Shown here piece after piece: positions 25,221 to 35,106 of a stretch of 64,000 nucleotides of DNA. Within the stretch, counting starts at the first letter, position 1; every line of letters begins with the position of its first letter. Source of the DNA: Megasphaera sp. (GTDB lineage: Bacteria; Bacillota; Negativicutes; Veillonellales; Megasphaeraceae); NCBI GenBank assembly GCA_022486585.1, contig JAKVKI010000003.1, forward strand, positions 1 to 64,000, written 5' to 3'. Position numbers and translations under genes: made by a program. The notes under the pieces are model-generated. The model was not told the DNA's origin and searched no databases. It saw nothing but the letters and a program-made list of their open reading frames with translations.

Positions 25221-26162
25221 ATGGAACCTTTGATTGCCATTGTCGGACCGACGGCAGTCGGTAAGACCGATTTGAGTTTTGCCATAGCCGATGCCTTTGG
25301 GAGTGACATCATTTCCGGGGATGCGTATCAGATCTATCGGCATATGGATATTGGTACAGCTAAACCGTCTGTGCATGAATTGGCACAGTACCGGCATTAT
25401 CTTATAGATGTGGCCAACCCGGGAGATCCCTGGTCGGCAGCGATGTTTTGTCAGCACGCAGCAGCAGTGATTCAGACGATTACAGCGGCTGGCAGGATGC
25501 CGCTTCTCGTTGGCGGCACCGGCCTGTATATACAGGCCTTGTTAGAAGGCTATGATTTCAGCGGATCTCCTATGGGTGAAAATGAAAAGGAACAAGCTTG
25601 CCGCCGTATTGCGCGTTCTACAGAAGAAGAACTACAGACGTATATCCGCAGCCATACCGATTGGGAGCCGGCAGACTGGCATGAGCTGTTTGCCAATTCG
25701 CACCGGTTGAATCGTCTTATTGCAGCTATTGAGGCAGGCGACGGGGCGGCCTTCGTTCGTTCTGGCAAATCAGGCAGCCTGGTTTATCATGCCTATGTCA
25801 TTGGACTGTCACTGCCACGGCCAGTTTTGTATGAACGCATTGAAAAACGCATAGATGCCATGATAGCTGCCGGATGGATAGAAGAAGTGCAGCGGATCTT
25901 GGCCGAAGGGGCGCCGCCGGACTGCCAGGCCATGAAAGCCATTGGCTATGAAGAATTGGCAGCGTATATACAGGGAACGATGACCTTGGCCGATGCTGTT
26001 GAACGGATCAAGATCCGTACGCGTCGTTTTGCCAAACGGCAGCTGACCTGGTTTAAGCGGATGCCGTATGTTCATTGGTATGAAAAAGAGACCTATGCTG
26101 ATGAAAAAGAATTAGCAGCGGCAGTCATTGCCGATGTGCAGGAGTATATGGCTCGTGTTTGA
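25221..26162 (+). CDS. miaA: MiaA, tRNA dimethylallyltransferase
   Basis: A 313-residue enzyme that transfers the dimethylallyl group to A37 of tRNAs reading UNN codons, making the substrate for MiaB. The P-loop GPTAVGKTDLS is at residues 8-18, SGDAYQIYRHMDIGTAKP at about 33-50 and LVGGTGLYIQALL at about 96-108. The RRFAKRQLTWF run is near residue 270. It starts 1 bp after the upstream stop; a longer frame exists but begins inside the preceding gene. Only a weak GGAG 13 bases upstream is seen, so translation is probably coupled. Confidence 0.94.
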   Translation: MEPLIAIVGPTAVGKTDLSFAIADAFGSDIISGDAYQIYRHMDIGTAKPSVHELAQYRHYLIDVANPGDPWSAAMFCQHAAAVIQTITAAGRMPLLVGGTGLYIQALLEGYDFSGSPMGENEKEQACRRIARSTEEELQTYIRSHTDWEPADWHELFANSHRLNRLIAAIEAGDGAAFVRSGKSGSLVYHAYVIGLSLPRPVLYERIEKRIDAMIAAGWIEEVQRILAEGAPPDCQAMKAIGYEELAAYIQGTMTLADAVERIKIRTRRFAKRQLTWFKRMPYVHWYEKETYADEKELAAAVIADVQEYMARV

Positions 26163-26213
26163 AGATTAACATAATGGGCCTGCTATATTTTTATGATGAA
26201 AGGATCTGGAAAT

Positions 26214-27470
26214 TTGGCTATTGATTTAGAAACCATGCGGAAAGAAGCCTTGGATGCTTGCCGCAATCAGTTTGAACGCATTGATACGATTTGTCTCCAT
26301 AATATGGAAAAAGTACTGAAAGCCTATAAGGACGCACAAATTTCATCGTACCAGTTTGCTGGTACGTCCGGATATGGCTATAGTGATATGGGCCGGGAAA
26401 AACTCGATGAAGTCTTTGCTGCCGTATTCAAAGCTGAAAAGGCGTTAGTACGGCCTCATTTCGTCTCTGGCACGCATGCGCTGGCAACTGTGCTCTGTGC
26501 TCTGCTCCAGCAGGGCGACAGGATGATGTCCCTCGTCGGGGCACCGTACGATACGATGCAGAGTGTCATTGGCTATACCCATGATACGCCCCATTCTTTG
26601 AAATCAAAGGGTGTTTTATATGATGAAGTACCCTTAAAAAATAACACCTATGATGTAGAGGGTATTGCTGCAGCCGTTGCTGAAAAACAGCCGAAACTCG
26701 TTCTGATCCAGCGTTCCCGCGGGTACAGTACCCGGTCGTCTCTTAAAATCTCCGATATTCGTACGATCATTGCTGCAGTCAAACAGGCTAGTCCGGAAAC
26801 GATTTGTTTTGTAGATAATTGTTATGGTGAGTTCGCTGCTGAAGAAGAACCGATCGAAGCAGGGGCAGATATCATTGCCGGTTCGCTTATTAAAAACCCG
26901 GGCGGCGGCATTGCACCGACGGGCGGGTATATTGCCGGCAAGGCAGCCCTTGTTGATGCCGCGGCTGACTATTTGACAGCACCGGGACTGGGAAATGAAT
27001 TAGGGTCCTATGCAGCGGGGTATCGTCTGTTTTTCCAGGGCTTTTTCATGGCACCGCATGTGACGGCACAGGCTATTAAGGGAGCTGTCTTTGCTGCGGC
27101 TGTTTTCTCCAACATGGGATTTACGGTATCACCGTTGCCAGATGAACCGCGCTATGATCTGATCCAGACCATCTATTTGGAAAATGAAAAAAACATGTGT
27201 CTCTTTTGTCAGGGAATCCAGTCTTTCTCACCTGTCGATGCACATGTAACGCCTATTCCGGATGCTATGCCGGGCTATGCCGACAAGATCATTATGGCTG
27301 CCGGAGATTTCGTTCAAGGGTCGTCTATTGAATTGTCTGCTGACGGGCCGATTCGTGAACCGTACATGATCTATCTGCAAGGCGGCATCGTATTTGAACA
27401 TAATGTATTGGCAGTGCTCAGTGCTGCCAACTATATTGCTGATCATCAGCAGGGAGAACGCCATGATTAA
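26214..27470 (+). CDS. PLP-dependent C-S lyase-like (aluminium-resistance family)
   Basis: About 418 residues of the methionine gamma-lyase/aluminium-resistance protein family (YnbB type). QFAGTSGYGYSDMGRE (about 44-59) and FVSGTHA (about 81) shape the active site, FVDNCYGEF (about 196) binds the cofactor, and the probable PLP lysine is in GSLIKNPGGGIAPTGGY (about 222-238). The reaction is unproven; family members sit next to tRNA and DNA maintenance genes in many Firmicutes, often by miaA. The TTG start at 26214 has AAAGGA 9 bases upstream; ATG 26193 lies before that site and has none of its own. Its end overlaps rnmV by 8 bp. Confidence 0.85.
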   Translation: MAIDLETMRKEALDACRNQFERIDTICLHNMEKVLKAYKDAQISSYQFAGTSGYGYSDMGREKLDEVFAAVFKAEKALVRPHFVSGTHALATVLCALLQQGDRMMSLVGAPYDTMQSVIGYTHDTPHSLKSKGVLYDEVPLKNNTYDVEGIAAAVAEKQPKLVLIQRSRGYSTRSSLKISDIRTIIAAVKQASPETICFVDNCYGEFAAEEEPIEAGADIIAGSLIKNPGGGIAPTGGYIAGKAALVDAAADYLTAPGLGNELGSYAAGYRLFFQGFFMAPHVTAQAIKGAVFAAAVFSNMGFTVSPLPDEPRYDLIQTIYLENEKNMCLFCQGIQSFSPVDAHVTPIPDAMPGYADKIIMAAGDFVQGSSIELSADGPIREPYMIYLQGGIVFEHNVLAVLSAANYIADHQQGERHD

Positions 27471-28023
27471 AGAAGTCCTCATTGTTGAAGGGCGCTCTGA
27501 TGTAGCTCGTATCCGAGCCAGCCATATTGATGTCGATATGATTACGACAGATGGGTTCAATTTACGGCCGGCTACACTAGAACAGATTCGTTGTGCCTAT
27601 GAAAAGAGGGGCATTATTATTTTGACAGATCCTGATGGAGCAGGTGAACGAATCCGCACGTATTTGTCAGAACGATTTCCCAAGGCAAAACATGCCTTTA
27701 TTCCCCGCAAAGATGCCATAGCTAATAATGATCTGGGTGTGGAACAAGCGTCTGCTGAAGCCATCCGGGCAGCCTTGTCTAAAACGCGGTGCGCTGTTTA
27801 TGAACCGCAGGAAACATTTACCATGCAGGATATGCTGGCAGCCAGATTGAACGGTGCTGCTGATGCAGCTGATCGTCGGGCTGCAGCCGGTGCTGTGCTG
27901 GGTATTGGCTATGGGAATGCTAAACAGTTTCTAAAACGGCTCAATCATTATGGTGTGACCCGCCAGGAATGGGAACGGGCGATTGCTGAACTAGATGAGG
28001 TGAATGATAGTGAAAGAAGTTGA
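27463..28023 (+). CDS. rnmV: RnmV, ribonuclease M5
   Basis: A 186-residue TOPRIM nuclease that makes the final cuts in 5S rRNA. The TOPRIM glutamate is in LIVEGRSD (about residues 6-13) and the acidic pair in ILTDPDGAGERIR (about 54-66). The C-terminal domain (DUF4093, about 100-180) includes GIGYGNAKQFLKRLN. The start at 27463 has AGGGAG about 7 bases upstream and lies inside the preceding gene. It overlaps rsmA, the common rnmV-rsmA pairing of Firmicutes. Confidence 0.93.
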   Translation: MIKEVLIVEGRSDVARIRASHIDVDMITTDGFNLRPATLEQIRCAYEKRGIIILTDPDGAGERIRTYLSERFPKAKHAFIPRKDAIANNDLGVEQASAEAIRAALSKTRCAVYEPQETFTMQDMLAARLNGAADAADRRAAAGAVLGIGYGNAKQFLKRLNHYGVTRQEWERAIAELDEVNDSERS

Positions 28024-28867
28024 TTTATCCAATGCAGAAGTAGTCCATTATATCGTCAAGCGGTTTGGATTACGCATGAATAAAAAGTTAGGCCAAAATT
28101 TTCTCATACGACGCGATGTAGTCGATGATATTGCCGATGCCGCTGATTTGACAGAAGGTAAACCAGTGCTGGAAATCGGGCCAGGTATCGGTACACTGAC
28201 GCAGGCCCTGGCAGAAACAGGGGCCGCTGTTACGGCTGTCGAATTGGATGATAAATTATTGCCTGTCTTAGATAAAACATTAGAGCATTATGATAATGTC
28301 CGTGTTATTCATGGCGATATCATGCGTATTGACATTGAAGAAACGATGCATCATCAGCCGTTTACGGTTTGTGCTAATCTGCCTTACTATATTACGACAC
28401 CGATCATCATGAAATTGTTAGAACAGCGATTGCCTATTGAAAAGATCGTCGTCATGGTACAGAAAGAAGTGGCGGAACGGATGGTATCTGGCCCGGGGAG
28501 TAAGATCTATGGCGCGTTATCCGTATCGGTGCAGTATTATACGGAGCCTCATATGCTTTTTGAAATATCTCCCAAGGCGTTCATGCCGGCGCCAGAAGTC
28601 ACATCGGCTGTCGTAGCCATGGATGTGCGCAAACAGCCGCCGGTTCAGGTCTTGGAAGAAAAACGCTTTTTCCAGGTCGTCAAAGCAGCTTTTGGACAAC
28701 GTCGCAAGACCTTTGCAAACACGCTGAAATCGGCAGGCCTGACTAAAGAACAAGTATCTCATATACTCGAGGTTGCTGCTATAGATGGCAAGCGCCGCGG
28801 TGAAACGTTCTCGCTTGACGAATTTGCCAGGGTGGCAGATGCGTGGACGAATATCGTAAAGCTGTAA
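28004..28867 (+). CDS. rsmA: RsmA (KsgA), 16S rRNA dimethyladenosine transferase
   Basis: A 287-residue methyltransferase that dimethylates A1518 and A1519 in helix 45 of 16S rRNA. KKLGQNFL (about residues 27-34), the SAM motif VLEIGPGIGTLT (about 54-65), and the catalytic ANLPYYITTP (about 124-133) are present, as is GQRRKT near 230. GAGG at 27996-27999 suits GTG 28010 better than ATG 28004, so the true start may be two codons later. It closes the gene series that began at miaB and is followed by a strong terminator. Confidence 0.95.
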   Translation: MIVKEVDLSNAEVVHYIVKRFGLRMNKKLGQNFLIRRDVVDDIADAADLTEGKPVLEIGPGIGTLTQALAETGAAVTAVELDDKLLPVLDKTLEHYDNVRVIHGDIMRIDIEETMHHQPFTVCANLPYYITTPIIMKLLEQRLPIEKIVVMVQKEVAERMVSGPGSKIYGALSVSVQYYTEPHMLFEISPKAFMPAPEVTSAVVAMDVRKQPPVQVLEEKRFFQVVKAAFGQRRKTFANTLKSAGLTKEQVSHILEVAAIDGKRRGETFSLDEFARVADAWTNIVKL

Positions 28868-28892
28868 CCCGTTGTATATACTGACGCAGACA

Positions 28893-28937
28893 TAAAAAAA
28901 TCCCCTGCATTCCGATTGCGGATGCAGGGGATCTTTT
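28893..28937. terminator. Bidirectional terminator between rsmA and clpB
   Basis: ATCCCCTGCAT (28900-28910) pairs perfectly with ATGCAGGGGAT (28922-28932), loop 11 nt. Seven A precede it and four T follow it, serving both convergent genes. Confidence 0.88.
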
Positions 28938-28941
28938 GTAG

Positions 28942-31536
28942 TCAGTCGACTACTTCAGCTTCCTTATAGGGGGTGAATGTGAATTGATGGCCATCATAAT
29001 CGATGGAGACCGTATCACCTTCACGGATGTTGCCGGCAATGATGTCGCGGCTCAAGGCTGTTTCGACTGTATGAGTAATGAGACGGCGCAGCGGACGGGC
29101 ACCGAATTGCGGGTCAAAGCCTTGATCGGCCAGGGCTTGCAAAGCAGCGTCTGTGCATTCCAAATGAATCTTGACTTGCCGTTCCAGACGGTTGTTGAGA
29201 CGGGTCAGGAGAATAGAAGCAATGTTCTTTACTTGTTCCTTCTGAAGGGCCTTAAATACGACGATATCGTCGACACGGTTCAGGAATTCCGGACGGAAGT
29301 ATTGTTTCAACAGTTCGCGGACTTTCTTGTTGGCTTCTTCAAAGTTTTGGGCTTCTAAGATTTCGTGGGAGCCTAAGTTACTGGTCATGATGATGATAGT
29401 GTTCTTGAAGTTGACTACACGGCCTTTGCCGTCAGTGAGTCTGCCGTCATCAAGGATTTGCAGCAACACGTTGAAAATATCGGGGTGGGCTTTTTCGATT
29501 TCATCGAGGAGAATGACGCTGTATGGATGGCGCCGTACGGCTTCTGTAAGCTGACCACCTTCGTCATAGCCGACATATCCCGGAGGCGCCCCAATGAGAC
29601 GGGATACAGTATGCTTTTCCATATATTCGCTCATATCGATACGGATGATATTGCGTTCGTCATCAAAGAGGGCTTCAGCCAATGTTTTGGCAAGTTCTGT
29701 TTTGCCGACGCCAGTCGGTCCCAGGAAGATGAAGGAACCAATCGGGCGGTTCGGGTCTTTAATACCAGCGCGGGCACGGATGATAGCATCGCTTACGACA
29801 CGGACTGCTTCGTCCTGGCCGACGACACGTTCATGGAGCGTATCATCGAGATGGAGCAGCTTTTCGCGTTCGCCAGTCATCATCTTCGTGACCGGAATGC
29901 CGGTCCAGCGACTGACGACCTGGGCAATGTCTTCTTCGCCTACTTCTTCTTTTAAGAGCTGTGAATCTTTGTGTTCGGCAATGAAGCTTTCCTGGTCGGC
30001 CATTTGTTTCTGTAATTCTGGTAACTTACCATATTTCAGTTCGGAGGCCTTTGTCAGATCATAGTCCCGTTCGGCTCGTTCCATTTCACTTTTGACAGTA
30101 TCCATTTCTTTCTTTATGGCTTGTGTCCGCAGGATCATGTTCTTTTCTTTATCCCATTGGTCTTTGAGGACTGTTTCTTTTTCTTTTAATTCATTTTTTT
30201 GTTCAGTAATCTTAGCGAGCCGTTCTTTTGAAGCGTCATCTGTTTCTTTGTTTAATGATTGTTCTTCGATTTCCAGTTGCATGATTTTATGACGGATTTC
30301 ATCGATAGGCTGAGGCATGGATTCGATTTCTGTACGCAATTTGGCAGCAGCTTCATCGACCAGGTCGATAGCTTTATCCGGCAAGAACCGGTCGGAAATG
30401 TAACGGTCCGACAATACGGCTGCAGCGACCAGCGCTTTATCACGAATGCGGACACCATGATGGACTTCATAACGTTCTTTTAAGCCACGAAGGATGGTGA
30501 TCGTATCTTCTACAGAAGGCTGGTTGACCATGACCGGTTGAAAACGGCGTTCCAAAGCGGCATCTTTTTCAATATATTTCTGATATTCGTTTAACGTCGT
30601 AGCACCGATACAGCGCAGTTCGCCACGTGCCAGCATTGGTTTTAAGATGTTACCGGCATCCATGGAACCTTCTGATGCGCCAGCACCGACGACGGTATGG
30701 ATTTCATCGATGAATAAAAGAATCTGACCGTCCGATTTAGCGATTTCGTTTAATACGGATTTAAGTCGTTCTTCAAATTCACCGCGATATTTTGCCCCGG
30801 CAATCAGGGAACCCATGTCGAGGGAATACAGGGTTTTGTTTTTCAAAGATTCCGGTACGTCACCACTGACGATACGACGGGCCAGCCCTTCGACGATAGC
30901 GGTCTTGCCGACACCAGGTTCACCGATGAGGACCGGATTGTTTTTCGTACGGCGAGACAGGATTTCAATGGTACGACGGATTTCGTCATCACGGCCGATG
31001 ACTGGATCGAGCTTGCCCTGACGGGCAGCAACGGTCAGGTCGCGACCATACTTTTCCAAGGCTTTGTAGTTTCCTTCAGGGTTATCGCTGTTGACGCTGC
31101 CTTTGCGGTTGGTCTTGATAGTAGACATGATTTTGTCTTTTGTAAGGCCGAATTCACGGCATAAGTCAGCTACATTACTATCACTTTCTTCAACGATACC
31201 GAGGAGCAAGTGTTCTGTGCTGATGTAATCATCATGCATAGCATCGGCAATATTCTGTGCTTTGCCGATGATACGGACCATTTCCGTAGCCATTGTGAGC
31301 TGGCTTTGGCCTTGAACGGAAGGAATCTTTTTCAGTAATTGTTCCAGCCGGGCTTGCAGCATGGGCAAATCGGTATGGCATTCTGTGAAGATGGTAGAGA
31401 GCAAGCCTTCTGGTTCTTTTACCAACCCCATGAGTAAATGGACAGAGGTGATTTCTTGATTGTAGTGCAGTGCAGCGATTTGCTGGGCTGATTGAAATGC
31501 ATCAATGACCTTTTGTGTGTATTTTTCGTTTCCCAT
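28942..31536 (-). CDS. clpB: ClpB disaggregase
   Basis: An 864-residue Hsp100 disaggregase. Two Clp_N repeats cover residues about 1-145. AAA-1 has Walker [10 protein letters not shown] (about 205) and Walker B LFIDEIH; a coiled-coil middle domain spans about 405-525; AAA-2 has GPTGVGKTE (about 603). No ClpP-binding IGF loop is seen, and the middle domain is long, which separates it from ClpC in the same window. With DnaK it rescues aggregated proteins. The start at 31536 has AAGGAGG 7 bases upstream. Its promoter overlaps an AGTCAAA repeat also found before ctsR, implying CtsR control. Confidence 0.95.
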   Translation of the reverse strand: MGNEKYTQKVIDAFQSAQQIAALHYNQEITSVHLLMGLVKEPEGLLSTIFTECHTDLPMLQARLEQLLKKIPSVQGQSQLTMATEMVRIIGKAQNIADAMHDDYISTEHLLLGIVEESDSNVADLCREFGLTKDKIMSTIKTNRKGSVNSDNPEGNYKALEKYGRDLTVAARQGKLDPVIGRDDEIRRTIEILSRRTKNNPVLIGEPGVGKTAIVEGLARRIVSGDVPESLKNKTLYSLDMGSLIAGAKYRGEFEERLKSVLNEIAKSDGQILLFIDEIHTVVGAGASEGSMDAGNILKPMLARGELRCIGATTLNEYQKYIEKDAALERRFQPVMVNQPSVEDTITILRGLKERYEVHHGVRIRDKALVAAAVLSDRYISDRFLPDKAIDLVDEAAAKLRTEIESMPQPIDEIRHKIMQLEIEEQSLNKETDDASKERLAKITEQKNELKEKETVLKDQWDKEKNMILRTQAIKKEMDTVKSEMERAERDYDLTKASELKYGKLPELQKQMADQESFIAEHKDSQLLKEEVGEEDIAQVVSRWTGIPVTKMMTGEREKLLHLDDTLHERVVGQDEAVRVVSDAIIRARAGIKDPNRPIGSFIFLGPTGVGKTELAKTLAEALFDDERNIIRIDMSEYMEKHTVSRLIGAPPGYVGYDEGGQLTEAVRRHPYSVILLDEIEKAHPDIFNVLLQILDDGRLTDGKGRVVNFKNTIIIMTSNLGSHEILEAQNFEEANKKVRELLKQYFRPEFLNRVDDIVVFKALQKEQVKNIASILLTRLNNRLERQVKIHLECTDAALQALADQGFDPQFGARPLRRLITHTVETALSRDIIAGNIREGDTVSIDYDGHQFTFTPYKEAEVVD

Positions 31537-31607
31537 AATAAAACCTCCTTGCATTATAGGTATTCATTTCTATATGGATCAGGAGCTGTTGTCTAAGCTC
31601 AATTATC

Positions 31608-31635
31608 ATTATACAGGTAAAAGTCAAAAAGTCAA
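31608..31635 (-). promoter_or_regulatory. clpB promoter with CtsR-like operator
   Basis: On the minus strand TTGACT (plus 31630-31635), a 16-bp spacer and TATAAT (plus 31608-31613) form the promoter. On the plus strand the same bases read AAAAGTCAAAAAGTCAATAG, two AGTCAAA-type heptads separated by one base, covering the -35 region. The CtsR operator known from Bacillus is two RGTCAAA heptads with three bases between, so the half-sites match but the spacing differs. Confidence 0.7.
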
Positions 31636-31653
31636 TAGAACAAAAGAGAAAAT

Positions 31654-31697
31654 AAAAAAATAACAGCCAGACCGAGAAAATCGGTCGTGCTGTTATA
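31654..31697 (-). terminator. Terminator of gltS
   Basis: On the minus strand ATAACAGC...GACCGA pairs with TCGGTC...GCTGTTAT (with a small internal mismatch) and is followed by seven T. Confidence 0.8.
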
Positions 31698-31715
31698 GAA
31701 GGCCGGCATTGCAGG

Positions 31716-32975
31716 CTATAAAATATTAAGTAAGAACGTGACTGTAAATCCGTTAATAACGTCTACGATGAGGGCGCCTACGAGTGGAATGACGAAGAAG
31801 GCTGTCGGAGCCGGACCAAATCGTTCAGCCATAGCGGTCATATTGGCAATCGCGTTAGGCGTGGCACCAAGACCAAATCCACAAGTACCAGCGCTCATGA
31901 CGGCAGCTTCATAATCGCGGCCCATGACACGGAAGGTCACGAAATACGCGAAGATAGCAATGAAGATGACTTGTGCGGCTAACATGACGACAAGCGGTAC
32001 AGCCAGGTCGACGAGCTGCCAAAGCTTCAGACTCATAAGGGCACAGCTCAGAAAAATATTCAGGCTAATAGTTCCTAAGGCTTCTGATTCATGCTGATAG
32101 ACTTGGAAAGCATGGGTGAAGTCGGCAATATTGCGGATGGCCGCAGCGACGAACATGGCACCGATGTAACCAGGGAGGATAAGGCCGATACTATTGAAAA
32201 AAGCACTTACTAAGGTGCCCAGCCCCATGGCCAGGAAAATATGGGCCAACGCGTTCATGAATCGCTGGTTATTGATCGTTTGGCCGTGTTCCATTTCCAT
32301 TTTGATCAATTCTTGGGCTTTTTCCTTATTGGAAGCGGCTTCAGATAATTTTTCGTGTTCAGGAATCAAGGCTGCCGGATCCAAACGTTCTGTTAGGGCA
32401 GCACTATGGAGGTCGTATTTCCGCACGAGCATTTGACCGATCGGACCGCCGATGAGGGAACCGGCTACGAGCCCGAAAGTAGCAGCTGCGAAGGCGATGG
32501 TCGTGCCGCTGCTCAGACCTAAACTTTCTAATACAGGACCGAAGGAACCTGCTGTACCGTGGCCACCGACCATAGGTACTGAGCCCGTCGCCAGTCCCAT
32601 AAGGTCATTGAGGCCAAAAAACTTGGCCAGACTGATACCGATGGCGTCTTGAAATAAAATAAGGATCGTAACCAGGATGGCCATGCGGGCGACGAGGATA
32701 CCGCCGCGTTTGATGAGGCTCAGGCTGGCTGTGTAGCCGACACTGGTAAAGAATATCATCATACAGATGTTCTGCATGATCGTGTCCTGCTCATATTTCC
32801 AAAGGCCCTGCGTATACAGGACACAGTTTACGATAGCGAACAATATTCCTCCAATTACTGGTGCTGGAATACAGTATTTTCGCAGGCAGCTGATTTTCAA
32901 CCGCAAGCCAACGCCGATATAATATACGATAACAGCGGCGGCCAGGGTCTGATAAATATTTAGGTTTATGGCCAT
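31716..32975 (-). CDS. gltS: GltS, sodium/glutamate symporter
   Basis: A 419-residue inner-membrane carrier of the ESS family that takes up glutamate with sodium. About ten to twelve hydrophobic segments form two inverted repeats, each with a glycine-rich pore-loop: GSVPMVGGHGTAGSFGP (about residues 135-151) and TCGFGLGATPNAIANM (about 363-378). A charged cytoplasmic loop lies near residues 205-235. The start at 32975 has GGGAGAG 6 bases upstream. A minus-strand promoter lies at 33040-33068. Confidence 0.93.
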   Translation of the reverse strand: MAINLNIYQTLAAAVIVYYIGVGLRLKISCLRKYCIPAPVIGGILFAIVNCVLYTQGLWKYEQDTIMQNICMMIFFTSVGYTASLSLIKRGGILVARMAILVTILILFQDAIGISLAKFFGLNDLMGLATGSVPMVGGHGTAGSFGPVLESLGLSSGTTIAFAAATFGLVAGSLIGGPIGQMLVRKYDLHSAALTERLDPAALIPEHEKLSEAASNKEKAQELIKMEMEHGQTINNQRFMNALAHIFLAMGLGTLVSAFFNSIGLILPGYIGAMFVAAAIRNIADFTHAFQVYQHESEALGTISLNIFLSCALMSLKLWQLVDLAVPLVVMLAAQVIFIAIFAYFVTFRVMGRDYEAAVMSAGTCGFGLGATPNAIANMTAMAERFGPAPTAFFVIPLVGALIVDVINGFTVTFLLNIL

Positions 32976-33039
32976 GTAACACTCTCCCTTTACAATTTTG
33001 CTTGAACTATGACCTTTTAAAGTATTAAAGATGTAATAT

Positions 33040-33068
33040 ATCATAGCAAACTTTTACAGGATTTACAA
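33040..33068 (-). promoter_or_regulatory. Promoter of gltS
   Basis: On the minus strand TTGTAA (plus 33063-33068), a 17-bp spacer and TATGAT (plus 33040-33045), with a TGC just before the -10, lie about 65 bp before the start codon. Confidence 0.6.
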
Positions 33069-33157
33069 GATTTACAATCAACTTATAGTTACATTATATA
33101 TTTCTATAGTTACTAGGTGACAATTTTAAAATATGTATCATATATGTGAGAATGACT

Positions 33158-34357
33158 TTATATGACGATTGGCGATTGATAGTAATCTTGTTGTCCTAAA
33201 CGGGAAGAGGGAGCGTACCGGCATAGATATTGCAAATCCGTAGCGGCCAGGTCATACGACAGCATGTTTTTAGCTCTTTCAGGCAAGGTCTGCAGCGATG
33301 GCCGGATTTTCGTTATGACAGGGAGACGCTTTTTGGCTGATTTGATAATGGCGGCACCGTGCTGGTTCAAGGCTAGTATACGTGCATAGGCGGGCCCCGT
33401 TGCGTAGGCAGCATCCATATCAGTCTGCCGTACTGACAAAGCGGTATAGGCGCCCATGCGGCACAGGCGACGGTAGGAATACCGCCGTGTCTTTATGGCT
33501 TTTAGTGCTTCCGGCCAAGAAGGAGCTTGCCGTAATATGCGGTACCAGCGGTTTTCCAGACCTTCAGCGAAGGCGGCATAGCTTTGCAGGTCTTGTAGTG
33601 CAGCCCGGCGATTAGCGTAGAGGATGAAGTCGCCGTAACGGTTATAATCGGTATAGATACCCTTGGTCAGTATTTGTTCCCAGTCACGGGCAACCGTTGC
33701 AGGCAGGACCTGGCTGAAGGAGGTAAGCGGTGTCCCTGCGACAATGGCTTGGCGGATAGCAGAGGCACTGGCGACGGCAGTTGTTATGGTAGTATCATTA
33801 TGCGTATCGTGACGGGGAATGGGAAGAAACGTCATGGAGGATCCAGCCTGTTCTATGGCTTTGACATATTCCATAGCCAATAAAGCGTTCGGTGTCGTGA
33901 GAAGCTGTGCCAGTGGTGCCGGGACAGAATGACACAAGGCCTCTGTTAGATGCTGCCCGCTGGTTTTGCCGTTGTGCTGATGATATGGCTGTGAAATGGA
34001 TGACGCAAGGCGGGCTAAGGTATGGAATTCTTCGGCGGATCCTTTCTCGACGCCGCAGGACAGGTGAGTACAGCCTAAGTTGGAGGCTAACCGGACTGCA
34101 CCGGCGGCGAATTGTTCGGCGCTGGATATGGCGTAGAGCAAGGGCAGTTCGATGACGCAGTCAGCACCGTTCTGTATGGCCCAGGCAGCACGGGTCCACT
34201 TATCGACGATGGCCGGTTCGCCACGTTGGACAAAAGCACCGCTCATGATGATGACGATTGCTGTATCGGGTCCCAGCTGGTGCCGTACTTGTTGCAACAT
34301 ATAGCGATGTCCGTTGTGGAATGGATTGTATTCAGCAGTTATGGCAACGATATTCAT
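33158..34357 (-). CDS. tmcAL: TmcAL, tRNA-Met cytidine acetate ligase
   Basis: A 399-residue nucleotidyltransferase-fold enzyme (formerly DUF795/YlbM) that uses ATP and acetate to acetylate the wobble C34 of elongator tRNA-Met. The N-terminal AEYNPFHNGH motif (residues 7-16) is the HIGH-like nucleotide-binding site, and MSGAFVQRGEPAIVDKW (about 43-59) is highly conserved. The start at 34357 has AAAGGA 5-6 bases upstream. It stands alone on the minus strand between gltS and a lipoprotein gene. Confidence 0.92.
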   Translation of the reverse strand: MNIVAITAEYNPFHNGHRYMLQQVRHQLGPDTAIVIIMSGAFVQRGEPAIVDKWTRAAWAIQNGADCVIELPLLYAISSAEQFAAGAVRLASNLGCTHLSCGVEKGSAEEFHTLARLASSISQPYHQHNGKTSGQHLTEALCHSVPAPLAQLLTTPNALLAMEYVKAIEQAGSSMTFLPIPRHDTHNDTTITTAVASASAIRQAIVAGTPLTSFSQVLPATVARDWEQILTKGIYTDYNRYGDFILYANRRAALQDLQSYAAFAEGLENRWYRILRQAPSWPEALKAIKTRRYSYRRLCRMGAYTALSVRQTDMDAAYATGPAYARILALNQHGAAIIKSAKKRLPVITKIRPSLQTLPERAKNMLSYDLAATDLQYLCRYAPSSRLGQQDYYQSPIVI

Positions 34358-34538
34358 ACGGATCCTTTCTTGGGTTTTCATAGTAGATATAGTATATAGT
34401 ATTACTATATAATATAATCAAAAAAATGTGAATATAGAATAGCAGAAATTGTCACGGGAGTACTGTATTTTCTCTTTTTATCAAAAGGGTAATATGGTAT
34501 AATAACAATAGTCTGTAGAAAGCATGATAGGTGATCGT

Positions 34539-35078
34539 ATGAAGCGAATGAAAGTATTAGCAGTAGCTGCGTTTACGGCAGCATCAATGTTGTTATCCGG
34601 TTGTGGCAGTAATCCCACGATGATGGAAGAATACAGTTTCGGTTATGTGCAGTTGAAAGCTGGTAATTCGGAAGTCTATATGATGAGTCCCTTTGATTTG
34701 GGGCATATGAATCGCCAAAACGGTGAGGGTATGATGTATGCCAACAATGATAAGCATTTATATGTCATTGCTGTGCCGGAGCCGGCTAGTGAAGGAACGC
34801 CGCAACAAAAGGCGGAAAAAGCGATTGAAATGCTGAAACAGACCTCGGACGTTTCGAATCTGCAAACGAAGGTGACCAGCACGACAGTTAGCGGCAGGGA
34901 AGCGGTGGAAGTCGATAGTACGTATGATGAACCGCTCAACGGGCAACGATCCAATTTAACTGTACGAGGTCTCTTCTTTGAAGATAACGGCCAGGTATGG
35001 TATGTCATGTATATGTACCGCAGCAGCGATGCGATGGGCAAAGATGTGACAGACCACGTATTTGGTCAACTCAAATAA
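34539..35078 (+). CDS. Putative lipoprotein of unknown function
   Basis: A 179-residue exported protein. The N-terminus is basic (MKRMK), followed by a hydrophobic stretch and the lipobox LLSGCG, with Cys at about residue 22. The mature part has no recognised domain; a central helix-rich segment (about 85-110, AEKAIEMLKQTSDVSN) and the ending MYRSSDAMGKDVTDHVFGQL suggest a small globular fold. A TATAAT box at about 34497 is a likely -10. ATG 34539 is preferred over ATG 34524, since AGGTG lies between them. ackA begins 28 bp downstream, so co-transcription is possible. Confidence 0.75.
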   Translation: MKRMKVLAVAAFTAASMLLSGCGSNPTMMEEYSFGYVQLKAGNSEVYMMSPFDLGHMNRQNGEGMMYANNDKHLYVIAVPEPASEGTPQQKAEKAIEMLKQTSDVSNLQTKVTSTTVSGREAVEVDSTYDEPLNGQRSNLTVRGLFFEDNGQVWYVMYMYRSSDAMGKDVTDHVFGQLK

Positions 35079-35106
35079 TTTCAGATAATGAAAGAAGGTA
35101 AATTGC

